From Amphibalanus amphitrite (lineage: Eukaryota; Arthropoda; Thecostraca; Balanomorpha; Balanidae): 64,000 nucleotides of DNA. Below the pieces are notes generated by a model. That model saw nothing but the letters and a program-made list of their open reading frames with translations, was not told the DNA's origin and did not search any database. The stretch spans positions 62,001 through 126,000 of the forward strand of contig NW_024882984.1 of NCBI RefSeq assembly GCF_019059575.1, in the 5' to 3' direction. The position numbers were made by a program, and so were the translations under genes. Positions 49,919-62,749 of this stretch are shown one piece after another. Each line of letters opens with the position of its first letter. Position 1 is the stretch's first letter.

Positions 49919-50972
49919 TTAACGGCCGGCCGGCCCCATGAAGGAGAAGCTCTTGGTGAAGCTTTGTGATCGCCTCATAGCCGCCTTGGATGTCATCTTT
50001 CTTGGCAGATCCATCCGTTCAGATGGTGCGGTGCAGTCTGGATAAAGGACGAAGTCCAACGCCGCTAACCCCGCGACCGCCACCCCACAACGTGGTCGCA
50101 GACCGGACGGGCGTGAGGGCCGTAAGGGCCACCCCGCCATCCGGTAGGTGGCTGAGCAGCCGGGCGCAGCGGCGCCTGGGCGGCGGCCGCGCTGAGATGA
50201 AGTCCCAAACCGCCATGTCGCCATCACCGCCATCACCATTGCTGCAGCTGTTCCCAACCGCCTCAATCGCCGCCGTTTTGCCAGCAGTCGCGCCGCGGAA
50301 TGGCAGAAGCTCCAGAGTAGCCTCCAGCGCCCCTCTCCGCACGTGTGCAGGTGCACTGCGCCGCCGCCGGGTCCGACGTCCAGGCAGAACATGATATTTC
50401 CATGCTGCTCCGACGGTGGGCTGGTCTTGTTTGGGCGTTCCTCCACTGTGACGTCGGTCACGCCTGCCCCGGCCAGGGCGCAGAGGCCGACGTGTCACCA
50501 TCCGGTTGCAGTCCTCAGTCGGGTCGCAACGTGTACCTCTTCCGCAGCGTGGAGCGCGCTCCCGCTGGGCAGCGATACAGCCAAAAGTAGCATAGCATGC
50601 GGGCGGCCAGCGCTGCGCCGGACAGCGGACCCCTGCCGGGGGTATGCCGGTCTCGGCCATTAGCGGGGTCGTCGGGGCCGAGGCTGTACATACAGCTGGT
50701 GACCGCGTGAGCCGCCAATCGAAGCTCACGGCTTATAAGCTCGACGCGGGCATCACACGCCGTCCCGATGGGAGCTCCACGACGCCGCCGCGAACTCCAG
50801 CGCGGCTCGCAGCGCGAAGACCAGTACGAACGGCCGGGGCAAACGGTGTGCGGGAGTCGCAGGCGACGTTCTGCGGACAGAAAGGGTTGGGCATAAGCTG
50901 GTCGGCAGGACACTCTTGAGCCGAGCCTTTGATGTAATTACAGATGATCCAGAAGCATGCACAAAAATTCAT
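49919..50972 (-). pseudogene. GC-rich exon-like segment in the palindrome left arm
   Basis: GC-rich (unlike its AT-rich surroundings) with open frames such as GSAQECPADQLMPNPFCPQN and a terminal frame ending SQSFTKSFSFMGPAGR. A good acceptor, TTTCTGTCCGCAG, precedes AACGTCGCCTGCG. Small indels relative to the right arm copy change the middle reading frame, so no single frame is conserved. Family not recognised. Best read as a captured gene fragment or decayed multi-exon gene. Confidence 0.45.
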
Positions 50973-52860
50973 GACACACTATTCTCATTTATGTATTTGC
51001 TACATATGATATGATATACCAGCTCATGATCAGTGACGCATTCTGGGCAATATGTTCTAAAGTGAAGTAACTGAAGTTACAGCTTAAAAGCTTAAAAAAA
51101 CAGCTTAAAAAAACACACACACATTCGATAGCTTATGAGAATAACATGCCTTGTGTGCTTAATGCAGGAAAATATTTTTTCCACTTTTTTAGAAACAGCA
51201 AAAGAGTTGTCAACAAGCCATGTCAACTATCTAAGCAATTTTTATGGAAACTGCTCTAGCTAGCTTAACCCGCGCCCCGTAGGGGGGGGGGGGGCCGAAA
51301 CGGCCCCCCCCCCTGTCCTTTTCGGTCGATATCTCCTAAACGGCTGGAGATATCGCCACCAAACTTTCAGGACCCCTCCGGGCATCAATTTTGCACATTG
51401 TGACCAAAAATTTTTCCAGAGGCTATGATAAGTTGGCCACAAATGACGTCAGAGTGACGTCATGTTCTGTCATTTTCGACCGAAAAAAGACCTTCGCGAG
51501 AAGACCTGTCAGGACTACAGCTTTGAAGATACAGAAAAATAATCAAGACATAAAAGGTGTAGAATTGACAGGGCTACAAAACTGCTATCTCGAATTTTTG
51601 AAATTTTTTAGTTTTGACCCCCCAAAATCAAAAAAGCATTTTTTTGGATATATTCGCCAAAAAATCCAAAAAGTTTTTTGAGTTTCGAAAAAAACCGGAA
51701 TATATGTGATAGTGCCTACCGTCTTCTATCTACATACCAAATTTCAGATCGATACCTCGTTTTTTGGCCAAGTTATAGCGAAAAAACTGTTCAAAAATGA
51801 TGACGTCAAATTTTCAAACTCAATTTTTGGCAATTCTAGAACTCGTAGAGCAAAACGAAGACCACCATTAGACTCCCCGTGACGAGCTGCATCGAATCGA
51901 TACCCATTTTATGCAAAAACATCAACTTTGAAATTTGACCTAATTTGACCTGACCTTGACCTGACCTTCACAAAAACGTGACTTAGGCTGGCCCCAAAGG
52001 CTGCCTAACCCACATAATCGCATTTGTCATGTAAAATGGACCATAAAACATGTATCACACGACACATTCATATTGTGACCCCCGGTGACCTGACCTCGCT
52101 GTGACCTGACCTGGTATCAGTGACCTCAGATAGCAAAGTATGTGTTTGTCGAACAATGTACACTCGGGGGCAGATTGATGTTCTACAACTCTTTATCCAC
52201 CGGGTTCCTATGGCTCAGCATTGGCAGCAGCCGCCTGGTACCGGTAGACTGTGCCGCTTCACTTACTTGTCAAGCGGCACAGCCTACCTACATCGTATGC
52301 CACCGGTCTGGGTCGGTGGCTGGAAGGCGATGTGGGCCGCCTGTGACGTCAGCGCAGCGGTGAGGGCCGAGCCCGGAGGCATGGCTCGGGTCGGCGCGGC
52401 GCGGCGGCTGGCGAGGGCTGGGGAGTGAGGTGGGGTGGGAGCACGGACCATCGCGCGGCTGAGCGAGTGTATAGTTAACTTTCGCGTCTCAAGGCGCCAG
52501 TTATTCTACCTAACAATTGTGCTAAAGCAGTTGTTAAAATGTCCTATCCCCAAGACAGCGCCTATCATCATACTTGCCATGCACATTACGACACACTTAA
52601 ACGAGGTATGGGACAGCCGATAGAATTTATATCACACGTGCATCGAGTTGCGGAGCTACATTGTTTTTAACAGATAAGTATTAAGGCCTTGATTGAGCTC
52701 GTTGGTGTCTATTATTTCGCACAGCAATCGTCCAGAGACGTGGGAACTGGGGTTTTTGGATTGCGCGGCGTCCCAACTTTAAGCAACTCTTACTGTTCCT
52801 CTAATGCGTGGTCGCAACCACCAATAGCAAACCGTTCCATCTAGGAACAAATAAGTCGCG

Positions 52861-52940
52861 CACCTGGGACGGTTCGAACCGGGTTTCTCTAACCGGTCAC
52901 CCTACGACGCTAGCGTGTATCCACTGAGCTGCCGAAACCA
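52861..52940 (-). repeat. tRNA-like unit in the foldback, left arm
   Basis: Minus strand: GGCAGCTCAGTGGATACACG (A-box-like), then CCCGGTTCGAACCGTCCCAG (B-box match). A tRNA-like shape can be drawn only loosely. Pairs with 53038-53120. Confidence 0.6.
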
Positions 52941-53037
52941 GCGACCACCCGCCGCGGTCAAACGCGATCAAATGTTACAATACTGTCATTGGCGGTCAGC
53001 GGGTGAATGTCATTTTGTTTTGTGCAGATGAGGACCA

Positions 53038-53120
53038 ATCTCGGTAGCTCAGTGGATGAACGCTCGTGTCGTGAATTGACCGGTGGGAGAAGCCCGGTTC
53101 GAACCCCCTTGAGTGGCCGA
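53038..53120 (+). repeat. tRNA-like unit in the foldback, right arm
   Basis: TCGGTAGCTCAGTGGATGAA (A box) and GCCCGGTTCGAACCCCCTTG (B box), spaced as in pol III promoters. Probably tRNA-derived SINE sequence rather than a working tRNA. Confidence 0.6.
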
Positions 53121-53508
53121 GTTTTTTACTCCTAGTTGGAACGGTTTGCTATTGGGGGCTGCGACCACATATTGGAGCAACAGTAATAATCGCTTTAAAT
53201 TGGGGCGTTGGCTGCGGAACTACTCATAACCCCCAGTTCCCACGTCTCTGGACGATTGCCGTGCGAAAAATAGACAACAATCTACTCAATCAAGGCCTTA
53301 ATACTAATATGTTATACAAAATATAGCTCCGCACCTCTATGCACGAGTGACATAAGTTCTATCGGCTGTCCCATTGCCACGCTTAAGTGTGTCGTAATGT
53401 GCATTGCAAGTATGATGATAGGCGCTGTCTTGGGGATAGGACATTTTAACAAGTGCTTTAGCACAATTGTTAGGTAGAATAATTGGCGTCTTGAGACGCG
53501 AAAGTTAA

Positions 53509-54842
53509 AGGGACCCTCCCACCTTCAAAAAAGTTAATGAATTGGCAAGAAAGTGATGTCGCTCGGTTTAGAAAGAGCGAAAACCAATATCTACCAAATT
53601 TCATCGAAAAATATTCACCGGTTTTCAAGATATTAGACTTTTACTTTTGTTTACTTTTTGGGATCTCCGCTGTTCCTAGCGACTTTATTTAGAAGTGCGG
53701 CATTTGTTGCGCGCAACGCAGCATATACCACCGCGTGCTACAAAACGTTTTAGTCAAACATTTGAAAATCGTTAGATATCTGCGCTGACGTCACACATTC
53801 AGAGGGGTATTCCTATGCATTAGCCCCTCTGAATCAAAATGCTGCAATTTTGAAATTCAATATTTCCGATTTAAGGCATTTCTCGATGTTGTGAGTGCCG
53901 AAACTGGTAATTGTGAGCTAGGGACCCCATTTTGGCTACCTCAACTCAAATCTAATGTTAAAGGTAGTGTGCCACCTTTGAAAGATTTCCCATTTTATTT
54001 TTCCTAGGATAAGAAGCTTCTGTTTTTACCTAATATCGCAAAAAAAAAATCAGAAATGGGCCTGGAATAGTGCCTTTTTCGCCTAAAAGTTTTTCGGTTT
54101 TTAGATATGTATAACAACTGTAGTGGGCTCACCTGCAAACAGGCGTCGGGCAACAATCGCGAATGCGGCGCACTTGTGACAATAAGCAAAGGTCATTATA
54201 GTGTTACGACCATACGATGTACGGGAATGAGTTATCAGCTGTCTAATCGTAGACAGCACAATGTCGAGCCTTAAACTGTAAGCCCGTATTGGTATTGTTT
54301 CTTTTATTTGGCTGTCGAACATAATTTATGGTTTGAAATATGATTTTATGTAAAATAATTGATATGAAAAAGCCGTCTTATAAGTTATGACCCCATTTCA
54401 CCACACGCAAGTGGCAGAAATGACAATGATCAGCTGACGCATTTTTCTTGGCCGAAGTCAGAGCGCGCGGCCCGACGCACCACGCGTATTTGGAAATTCC
54501 GACCTCGACGAGCATCAGAAGCCACCTAACAGGCGTGTTCGAAACCGCAGGAGATGATGATGAACGGGTTTATCGAAACTTGATTGGATGAGCATATCGG
54601 TAATAGCGATTTCAGTGTGTGCATTTATTGTTCATAGTGGTGTGAAATGTGGTTGGGGTACGACCGACAACCCGTCGGGGCGAATTTCGCACTGGGGTAC
54701 TCAAAATTTGAAGAATTTAAGACGTTTCCATGAGTTTTGAAGGTATGGATAAGTTCTAAAAATCCGGTTCTCCTTATCTGGGCCATTAACTCCATACGGT
54801 CCAAGAAAGCTGGCACACTACCTTTAAGGTGGGAGGGTCCCT
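53509..54842. mobile_element. TTAA MITE (AGGGACCCTCCCACCTT type), interrupted
   Basis: TTAA at 53505 and 54843. 53509-53957 matches 22153-22600 closely. The right end lies after a nested MITE. The foldback left arm keeps a single TTAA at the paired position (52469-52472). Confidence 0.9.
53962..54823. mobile_element. 862-bp TTAA MITE with AGGTAGTGTGCCA ends, innermost of the nest
   Basis: TTAA at 53958 and 54824; left AGGTAGTGTGCCACC, right GCTGGCACACTACCT. The intact copy at 22153-22630 shows the empty site (GTTAAGGTGGGAGGG near 22611). Confidence 0.9.
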
Positions 54843-55605
54843 TTAACTACACTCGCTCAGCCGCGCGATGTCCGTGCTCCCACCCCACCTCACTCCCCAG
54901 CCCTCGCCAGCCGCCGCGCCGCGCCGACCCGAGCCATGCCTCCGGGCTCGGCCCTCACCGCTGCGCTGACGTCACAGGCGGCCCACATCACCTTCCAGCC
55001 ACCGACCCAGACCGGTGTCATACGGTGTGGGTACTGGGTAGGCTGTGCCGCTTGACAAGTAAGTGAAGCGGCACAGTCTACCGGTACCAGGCGGCTGCTG
55101 CCAATGCTGAGCCATAGGAACCCGGTGGATAAAGAGTTGTAGAACATCAATCTGCCCCCGAGTGTACCATCGATGGTTTTCAATAAATTACCAATTTACT
55201 CGCTTTCACAGCACATTTCTTGAATTGCCTGTGAACGGTGAAAATCTGACCTTTGACCTGACCTGTGACGTCATCGGTTTGACCTAGGTCAATGAAATTT
55301 GGTCACAAGGTAGTTCCCGGGTGGGGCTATCGAACGCCGTTTGAATTTTGAAAATCGGCCGGTAACTTTCCGAGATCTTAGGGGGGGGGCCGATACGCCC
55401 CCCCCCCCTACGGGTGGTAGGGTCCGCCGGTAGCCCTACGGGGCGCGGGTTAAAGTTCCACAACGTTTCCGGAGCACCGTACCCAAACTCAGTTCATGTT
55501 ACAAGAAAAAACAGTAATAATGCCTCCTAATTTTGAATGAAATATAGGTATGAGTAATTTGATTTGGAAAGCAACAAATTTCCGCACATCATTTTAGCAA
55601 AATTA

Positions 55606-56721
55606 GGGGAAGCCGGGGAAGCCCGGGCGCGGGGGAAGCCCGGCCACCCCGTTTCCGGCTAAATGATTCACAATAAAATGCTCAACTGTTTGTCCTTTCA
55701 GCGTGGCAGCTAAGGTAACGCCAGCAAAAAAGTTAAAGCTAACAAAAATTGCATATTGTTAAATTTATAGCACAAAAATGATATTTTAAGGGTTTTTAGC
55801 TAAAAAGTGAGATATGTTGCACTGTTAATGTTATACCATACAGTACTAATATTTATACGAATGTTATGTAAGGACCGTTTAAGTGTTTGTCAGTGAGGGG
55901 AGACGAGGCAGGCTGGCTTAAGTATGACATTTTTTCGAATATCGCTGCTCTAAAATAAAAATTAGCACATTGGGGTAACCCCGGGCGAGTGGCCAAGCCT
56001 ACCCCCAACCGAGAGCAATGCCACTAAACCACTGTTTTCCATGAGATAATAGGTACTGAGCAGGATTGGTTTACACCTAGATCAAAGATAAATTTCGAAA
56101 ATAAACATGTTATCATAGACAAAGCCAGTCATGTCACTTAAGGTCAACTAGGGTCAAACTACGTTTTTGCAGATAACGCGACAGACAATGAAGCTAGAGC
56201 TTCAAAAATGGTGTCATTGTGTTCTTCTTCATCAGCCGAGTCGAGTGATATGCAATATGATGCATTAAGGTAAAAAGAAAAATGAATCTTAAGGAATTTT
56301 GAAATACACATTTTTTGTCAATTTTGCATCACGATTTTCATCGACCTGTACTGTATATGTGGTAGACGCTAGCTAAAATACCAGTAGTGACATAAACTCT
56401 AAGATGTCCAGAGCTAATCAGTACCTCAATATTTCACTTTCCGTTAATATTTGGAACACACATAATGATTTCATCAACTCGTTGTAAAGCGCTAGGGAGG
56501 TGGCCGGCGTTACCCCTATGCCGGGCTTACCCCAGAAAAATCAACACTTTTTTAAAACTCGATTTTCTCAACCTTATACTTATTCCACGAAACCGAATTT
56601 TTGGGAAAACACGGCCAATGAACTTAGCTAGCTAACAGGATATCAACATTTTATACAGCACGTATGGTATGTAATAAAAATGAAAAAGAGCTTACTATGC
56701 CGGGCTTCCCCCGGCTTCCCC
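55606..56721. mobile_element. TA-flanked element with GGGGAAGCCGGGG ends
   Basis: TA at 55604 and 56722; left GGGGAAGCCGGGGAAGCCCG, right CGGGCTTCCCCCGGCTTCCCC without its last base counted twice. The right arm shows a single TA (GAAAATAGTAATTTTGC, 62306-62322), giving a clean empty site. No transposase frame. Confidence 0.88.
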
Positions 56722-57591
56722 TACTATTTTCTTCAGCCATCAGGTTACACAAAACTATAGTAAACTTTATGATCTAGTTTACACAAAACCAAAGCCCCGA
56801 TTTTAACAAATGTAGATAAAATTTAAACAATTTTAAAAAATGTATCGTGGAGAAAATGAAAAGTGTAGATTTGTAAAGCCGGGATATTTCAATTTCACGG
56901 ATTAGGCACTTAAAGAAATATCTTCACCTTTCTTTGAGCCACCAGCCTTCACCCAAGTTTTACACGAATGTAGTGAAGCAGACAATGTGGCAACTCAAAA
57001 TTGTGATGGTTTGAGATAATTATGACGGTAAAAGAAAAAGCAACACAAGGTTCCTTACCCTCGTTTTTTCACATGGGTTCAGATGAGGCTTCAACTGTTG
57101 CCGACCTGAGGAGCTATAGGGACTTGAGCTTTCCAAAACTCAATTTCTAAGGGCACTGAGCAGTGTTTGGCTTTCACACGAATGCGATAGTAAGTTATAT
57201 GAAGTTGACAAAGCAAGCAAAGCAAAGCATGATGCCCCGCGCGTCCGCCCGCGACCACGCCCCGCGTCCGACTCCCGACCGCCGCGTGACCCGAGGCGCC
57301 CGGCGGTCACGTGACCTACCGGCCGGGACTGCAAACGGCCTTCACCACCATTCTTGTATGACGTCATATCCTACTGAGGTGCTGATTGGTCGGAATTAGA
57401 TACCTGAAGGTAATTATCTGCCGTAGTTATTTTTGTTTCATTGTTTTGCGTGTTTTCTTATATGAAATGTAATTAAAAAATTTGTCATATTTTAATCACC
57501 ATTAAAACATAACTGAATAGGTATAAAAGAGAACTCGATATATACTTTCCTTGTTTTTAAGAATTCCGGAATTAGATACCCGAGGGAGCAA

Positions 57592-59227
57592 AAACCCTGT
57601 TTACATAGCATTTAGACATTTCCCTAGCTGGCCTAGAGATATCACAAAACTGGCCAGTGACCTTTTGCAACTACACAAGTGACTGTATTCAATGCTACGA
57701 GGAGCACTTTTTCGGAATTCAGGCATGATACATCAATAAATTGCAATAAATAGGTTATTTTCGGCTCGAAAAAAGGGTACTATTTCATGCGTACAAAGAC
57801 TACTTGCAAGCACCATATCTGCTGCCATATCTCCCTGCACCCCTTCGTAAACACTTAGCATATTAGCTAAATCATGCTATATAAATCACAATATATGCAG
57901 ATATTCCTTACAAAAACAAAATACAAAGCGATATATAATATAAACAAAAGTAAGATATAAAAGGCTGTAAAGAAAAACATCTTAGAAAACAAGTATTTGG
58001 CCCACCACTAATATCGAGTACTGCTGTCTCTCGGCAGACAGCTCTGCACTCTGATTGGTGGAAATCAACGCTAACTAGTGCTGGGCAACGAAGTTATGAC
58101 CAAGTACAGCATGCTTAGGAACGATGATGACGTAGTTGGGGGTGGTAGATTTAGCGTGAAGACCCACCAACAGATTATTTCCTGTCTTATTACTATTGGC
58201 AAAAATAGCGAAGTTGGGTTTATCAACAACAGCATTAAGGGTTCTTTTCTGAAAATATAAAAGGATTCATCAGACTTTTCTAAAAACATCAAAATATGAC
58301 TTCTAAGTGGATCACCTGAACCGCCACAAAATAGCTTGAACGCCGTGGCTCCCTAATGACGTCATTTTCTGATTAGCAAATCAGCGCCGAGCAAGGCTTA
58401 CTCTGATTGGTCAGAAAAATATCGGGAGTTTTATGTTGAGGGGACTGGAGTGCGCCTTTGGTTAGGAATTTTTCACGGCGGTGGTAAAATCCTCTGGCAT
58501 ATGCTCTGGCTTGTCTAGCAGTGCCATCTATAATAGAAGTCTTCAACTAGCAGTTTGGCACTTATGATCGCCTAGATGACGCTACCAATCGGTTTAGGTA
58601 TTTGTTTGACTTGATGAATGAGCGCAACGTGATTAAATAGGTAATTACTGACTCTCGAATCTGCTTAGAAAGTCATTTAGAGCGTATGCGATACTTGCTA
58701 CCAAATATCTTACGCACTCAGTTTCTGCATGGTGTTTCCATGCCTTTTGAATCGATCAAGAAAATGTCACTGCTCAGAGGTTAAAGGTAAGCGGGAAAAG
58801 GGGTGTTACATATTTGATCTTTCTATAAATGAATGCAGAATATGAATAAATGCAATCCACTAAATATAAGCTGCAAGGAGTGCATCGAACTCAACAATCA
58901 GCTTTATTTTCATCGCTTTCATGGAAACGACTTAGTCTTATGCTTAAATGTTGGGTAAAAACTTTGCAATATTCCACTCATATGATGCCCAAATGTACGA
59001 CGTACAATTCATTTGAAGCCCATGCGTCGTTTATTATCAAAACTACATAACATGAAGAGCATCATAAACTTGGCAGGCTTTTTCTATTTGGTGGCCAGAA
59101 CTCCATTACCACATTTCTAGATTTTGTATTTGCTGCGCAGCATTTGTCGACATGGCGGAGGCCGAACACCTGAAAGTAGATCGAGCTGGCATGTGAATCT
59201 GGCAACTCCTATGTAAACGGGGCTAAA
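57592..59227 (+). mobile_element. 1.6-kb element with CCCTGTTTACATAG ends, copy 1
   Basis: Left CCCTGTTTACATAG, right CTATGTAAACGGGG. Flanked by a 10-bp direct repeat GAGGGAGCAA (57582, 59228), single in the right arm at about 59655-59664. A direct-orientation second copy is at 60264-62057. Short frames are not recognisable. Confidence 0.8.
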
Positions 59228-60263
59228 GAGGGAGCAAGTTGCCACGCTGATTTAATACCTCATAGTCGAAAGGTGGGCTACTAGAACCAAAAATTGCTGT
59301 GTTTGTAAATAAATAAGTGATTTGAGGGCAAAAGATGCCCGGATTTAAACTTCTAAAATTATTTTGAACATGAAATATTTCAGTTTGAGGGATGTTAAGG
59401 CCTCTAAGGGTAGGTACTTTTTAGGTATCAAATAAGTTCCTCTGCGAAAGTTCCATCGTGAAAACGGCCAAAAAGTACCTACTCTTTGAGGCCTTAACAT
59501 CCCTCAAACTGAAATATTTTATGTTCAAAATAATTTTAGAAGTTTAAATCCGGGCATTCTTTGCCCTCAAATCACTTATTTATTTACAAACACAGCAATT
59601 TTCGGTTCTAGTAGCCCACCTTTCGACTATGAGGTATCAAATCAGCGTGGCAACTTGCTCCCTCGGGTATCTAATTCCGGAATTCTTAAAAACAAGGAAA
59701 GTATATATCGAGTTCTCTTTCATACCTATTCAGTTATGTTTTAATGGTGATTAGAATATGGCAAATTTTTTAATTACATTTTATATAAGAAAACACGCAA
59801 AACAATGAAACAAAAATAACTACGGCAGATAATTACCTTTAGGTATCTAATTCCGACCAATCAGCACCTCAGTAGGATATGACGTCATACAAGAATGGTG
59901 GTGAAGGCCGTTTGCAGTCCCGGCCGGTAGGTCACGTGACCGCCGGGCGCCTCGGGTCACGCGGCGGTCGGGAGTCGGACGCGGGGCGTGGTCGTGGGCG
60001 GACGCGCGGGGCATCATGCTTTGCTTTGCTTGCTTTGTCAACTTCATATAACTTACTATCGCATTCGTGTGAAAGCCAAACACTGCTCAGTGCCCTTAGA
60101 AATTGAGTTTTGGAAAGCTCAAGTCCCTATAGCTCCTCAGGTCGGCAACAGTTGAAGCCTCATCTGAACCCATGTGAAAAAAACGAGGGTAAGGAACCTT
60201 GTGTTGCTTTTTCTTTTACCGTCATAATTATCTCAAACCATCACAATTTTGAGTTGCCACATT

Positions 60264-62057
60264 AACCCTGTTTACATAGCATTTAGACATTTCCCTAGAT
60301 GGCTTAGAGATATCACAAAACTGGCCAGTGACCTTTTGCAACTACACAAGTGACTGTATTCAATGCTACAAAGACCACTTTCTCGGAATTCAGGCATAAT
60401 ACATCAATAAATTGCAATAAATAGGCTATTTTCGGCTCGAAAAAAGGGTACTATTTCATGCGTACAAAGACTATTTGCAAGCACCATATCTGCTGCCATA
60501 TCTCCCTGCACCCCCTCGTAAACACTTTGCCATATTAGCTAAGTAAAGCTATATAAATCACAATATATGCAGATATACTTTACAAAAACAAAATATAAAA
60601 CGATATATAATATAAACAAAAGTAAGATATAAAAGGCTTGAAAGAAAAACATCTTAGAAAACAAGTATTTGGCCCACCACTAATATCGAGTACTGCTGTC
60701 TCTCGGCAGACAGCTCTGCACTCTGATTGGCGGAAATCAAGGCTAACTAGTGCTGGGCAACGAAGTAATGACCAAGTACAGCATGCTTAGGAACGATGAT
60801 GACGTAGTTGGGGGTGGTAGATTTAGCGTGAAGACCCATCAAGAGATGATTTCCTGGCTTATTACTATTGGCAAAAATAGCGAAGTTGGGTTTATCAACA
60901 ACAACATTAAGGGTTCTTTTCTGAAAATATAAAAGCATTCATCCTAGACTTTTCTAAAAACATCAAAATATGACTTCTAAGTGGATCACTTGAACCGCCA
61001 CAAAACAGCTTGAACGCCGTGGCTCCCTAATGACGTCATTTTCTGATTAGCAAATCAGCGCCGAGCAAGGCTTACTCTGATTGGTCAGAGAAATATCGGG
61101 AGTTTTATGTTGAGGGGACCGGAGTGCGCCTTTGGTTAGGAATTTTTCACGGCGGTGGTAAAATCCTCTGGCTTAGCTCTGGCTTGTCTAGCAGTGCCAT
61201 CTATAATAGAAGTCTTCAACTAGCAGTTTGGCACTTATGATCGCCTAGATGACGCTACCAATCGGTTTAGGTATTTGACTTGATGAATGAGCGCAACGTG
61301 ATTAGAGGTAATTAGGTACTGACTCTCGAATCTGCTTAAAAAGTCATTTAGAGCGTATGTGATACCTGCTACCAAATATCTTACGCACTCAGTTTCTGCT
61401 TGGTGTTTCCATGCCTTTTGAATCGATCAAGAAAATGTCACTGCTCAGAGGTTGAAGGTAAGCGGGAAAAGGGGTGTTATATATTTGATCTTTCTATAAA
61501 TGAATGCAGAATATGAATAAATGCAATCCGCTAAATGTAAGCCGCAAGGAGTGCATCGAACATAACAATCAGCTTTATTTTCATCGTTTTCATGGAAACA
61601 ACTCAGGGGTGGAGATCTGTCAAAATTTCAGCGGGGGTCCAGGCCGGGCAGATGGAGGCGGGCTGGATGCAGTACCGTTGACTTACATAGCAGTAATTCG
61701 TTTTCAGGGGGGTCCTGACACCCCGACCCCCCCCCCCCCCCGAGATCTCCACCTCTGAAACAACTTAGTCTTATGCTAAAATGTTGGGCAAAAACTTTGC
61801 AATATTCAACTCATATGATGCCCAAATGTACGACATACAATTCATTTGAAGCCCATGCGTCGTTTATTATCAAAACTACATAACATGAAGAGCGTCATAA
61901 ACTTGGCAGGCTTTTTCTTTTTGGTGGCCAGCACTCCATTACCACATTTCTGGATTTTGTATTTGCTGCGCAGCATTTGTCGACATGGCGGAGGCCGAAC
62001 ACCTGAAAGTAGATCGAGCTGGCATGTGAATCTGGCAACTCCTATGTAAACGGGGCT
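60264..62057 (+). mobile_element. Element with CCCTGTTTACATAG ends, copy 2
   Basis: Same element and orientation as copy 1, inserted into the right arm. The left arm empty site is CAGACAATGTGGCAACTC (56980-56997). No long target duplication is visible, unlike copy 1. Contains a 154-bp hAT-like MITE at 61604-61757 absent from copy 1. Confidence 0.8.
61604..61757. mobile_element. 154-bp hAT-like MITE with CAGGGGTGGAGATCT ends
   Basis: Left CAGGGGTGGAGATCT, right AGATCTCCACCTCTG, bordered by AAACAACT (61596-61603, 61758-61765). Copy 1 of its host lacks it (GGAAACGACTTAGTC near 58922). Confidence 0.9.
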
Positions 62058-62749
62058 ATTGTCTGCTTCACTACATTCGTGTAAAACTTGGGTGAAGGCT
62101 GGTGGCTCAAAGAAAGGTGAAGATATTTCTTTAAGTGCCTAATCCGTGAAATATCCCGGCTTTACAAATCTACACTTTTCATTTTCTCCACGATATATTT
62201 TTTAAAATTGTTTAAATTTAATCTACATTTGTTAAAATCGGGGCTTTGGTTTTGTGTAAACTAGATCATAAAATTTACTATAGTTTTGTGTAACCTGATG
62301 GCTGAAGAAAATAGTAATTTTGCTAAAATGATGTGCGGAAATTTGTTGCTTTCCAAATCAAATTACTCATACCTATATTTCATTCAAAATTAGGAGGCAT
62401 TATTACTGTTTTTTCTTGTAACATGAACTGAGTTTGGGTACGGTGCTCCGGAAACGTTGTGGAACTTTAAGCTAGCTAGAGCAGTTTCCATAAAAATTGT
62501 TTAGATAGTTGACATGGCTTGTTGACAACTCTTTTGCTGTTTCTAAAAAGTGAAAAAAATATTTTCCTGCATTAAGCACACAAGGCATGTTATTCTCATA
62601 AGCTATCGAATGTGTGTGTGTTTTTTTTAAGCTTTTAAGCTGTAACTTCAGTTACTTCACTTTAGAACATATTGCCCAGAATGCGTCACTGATCATGAGC
62701 TGGTATATCATATCATATGTAGCAAATACATAAATGAGAATAGTGTGTC

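Larger units (their letters stand above)
52162..55163. mobile_element. Foldback element with ACTCGGGGGC ends and GTAC duplication
   Basis: Near-complete palindrome centred close to 52985: 52162-52471 pairs with 54847-55163, and 52472-52980 with 52990-53504. Bordered by GTAC (52158, 55164); the uninterrupted GTAC is at 45124 in the related element. Each arm holds a tRNA-like unit. A TTAA MITE splits the right arm. Confidence 0.85.
51269..55449 (+). mobile_element. TTAA element (CCCGCGCCCCGTAGGG type) in the palindrome left arm
   Basis: TTAA at 51265 and 55450. Left CCCGCGCCCCGTAGGGG, right CCCTACGGGGCGCGGG. The right arm has a single TTAA in GGAACTTTAAGCTAGCT (62461-62477), the pre-insertion site. 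Body matches 44843-46027 in inverse orientation; hosts the foldback at 52162-55163. Confidence 0.9.

Noticed and set aside
57163..60083. A mirrored 78-codon frame (57163-57399 and 59847-60083)
   Set aside because: It lies in palindrome arms, starts with TTG, has no recognisable domain, and its conservation is explained by the arms themselves.
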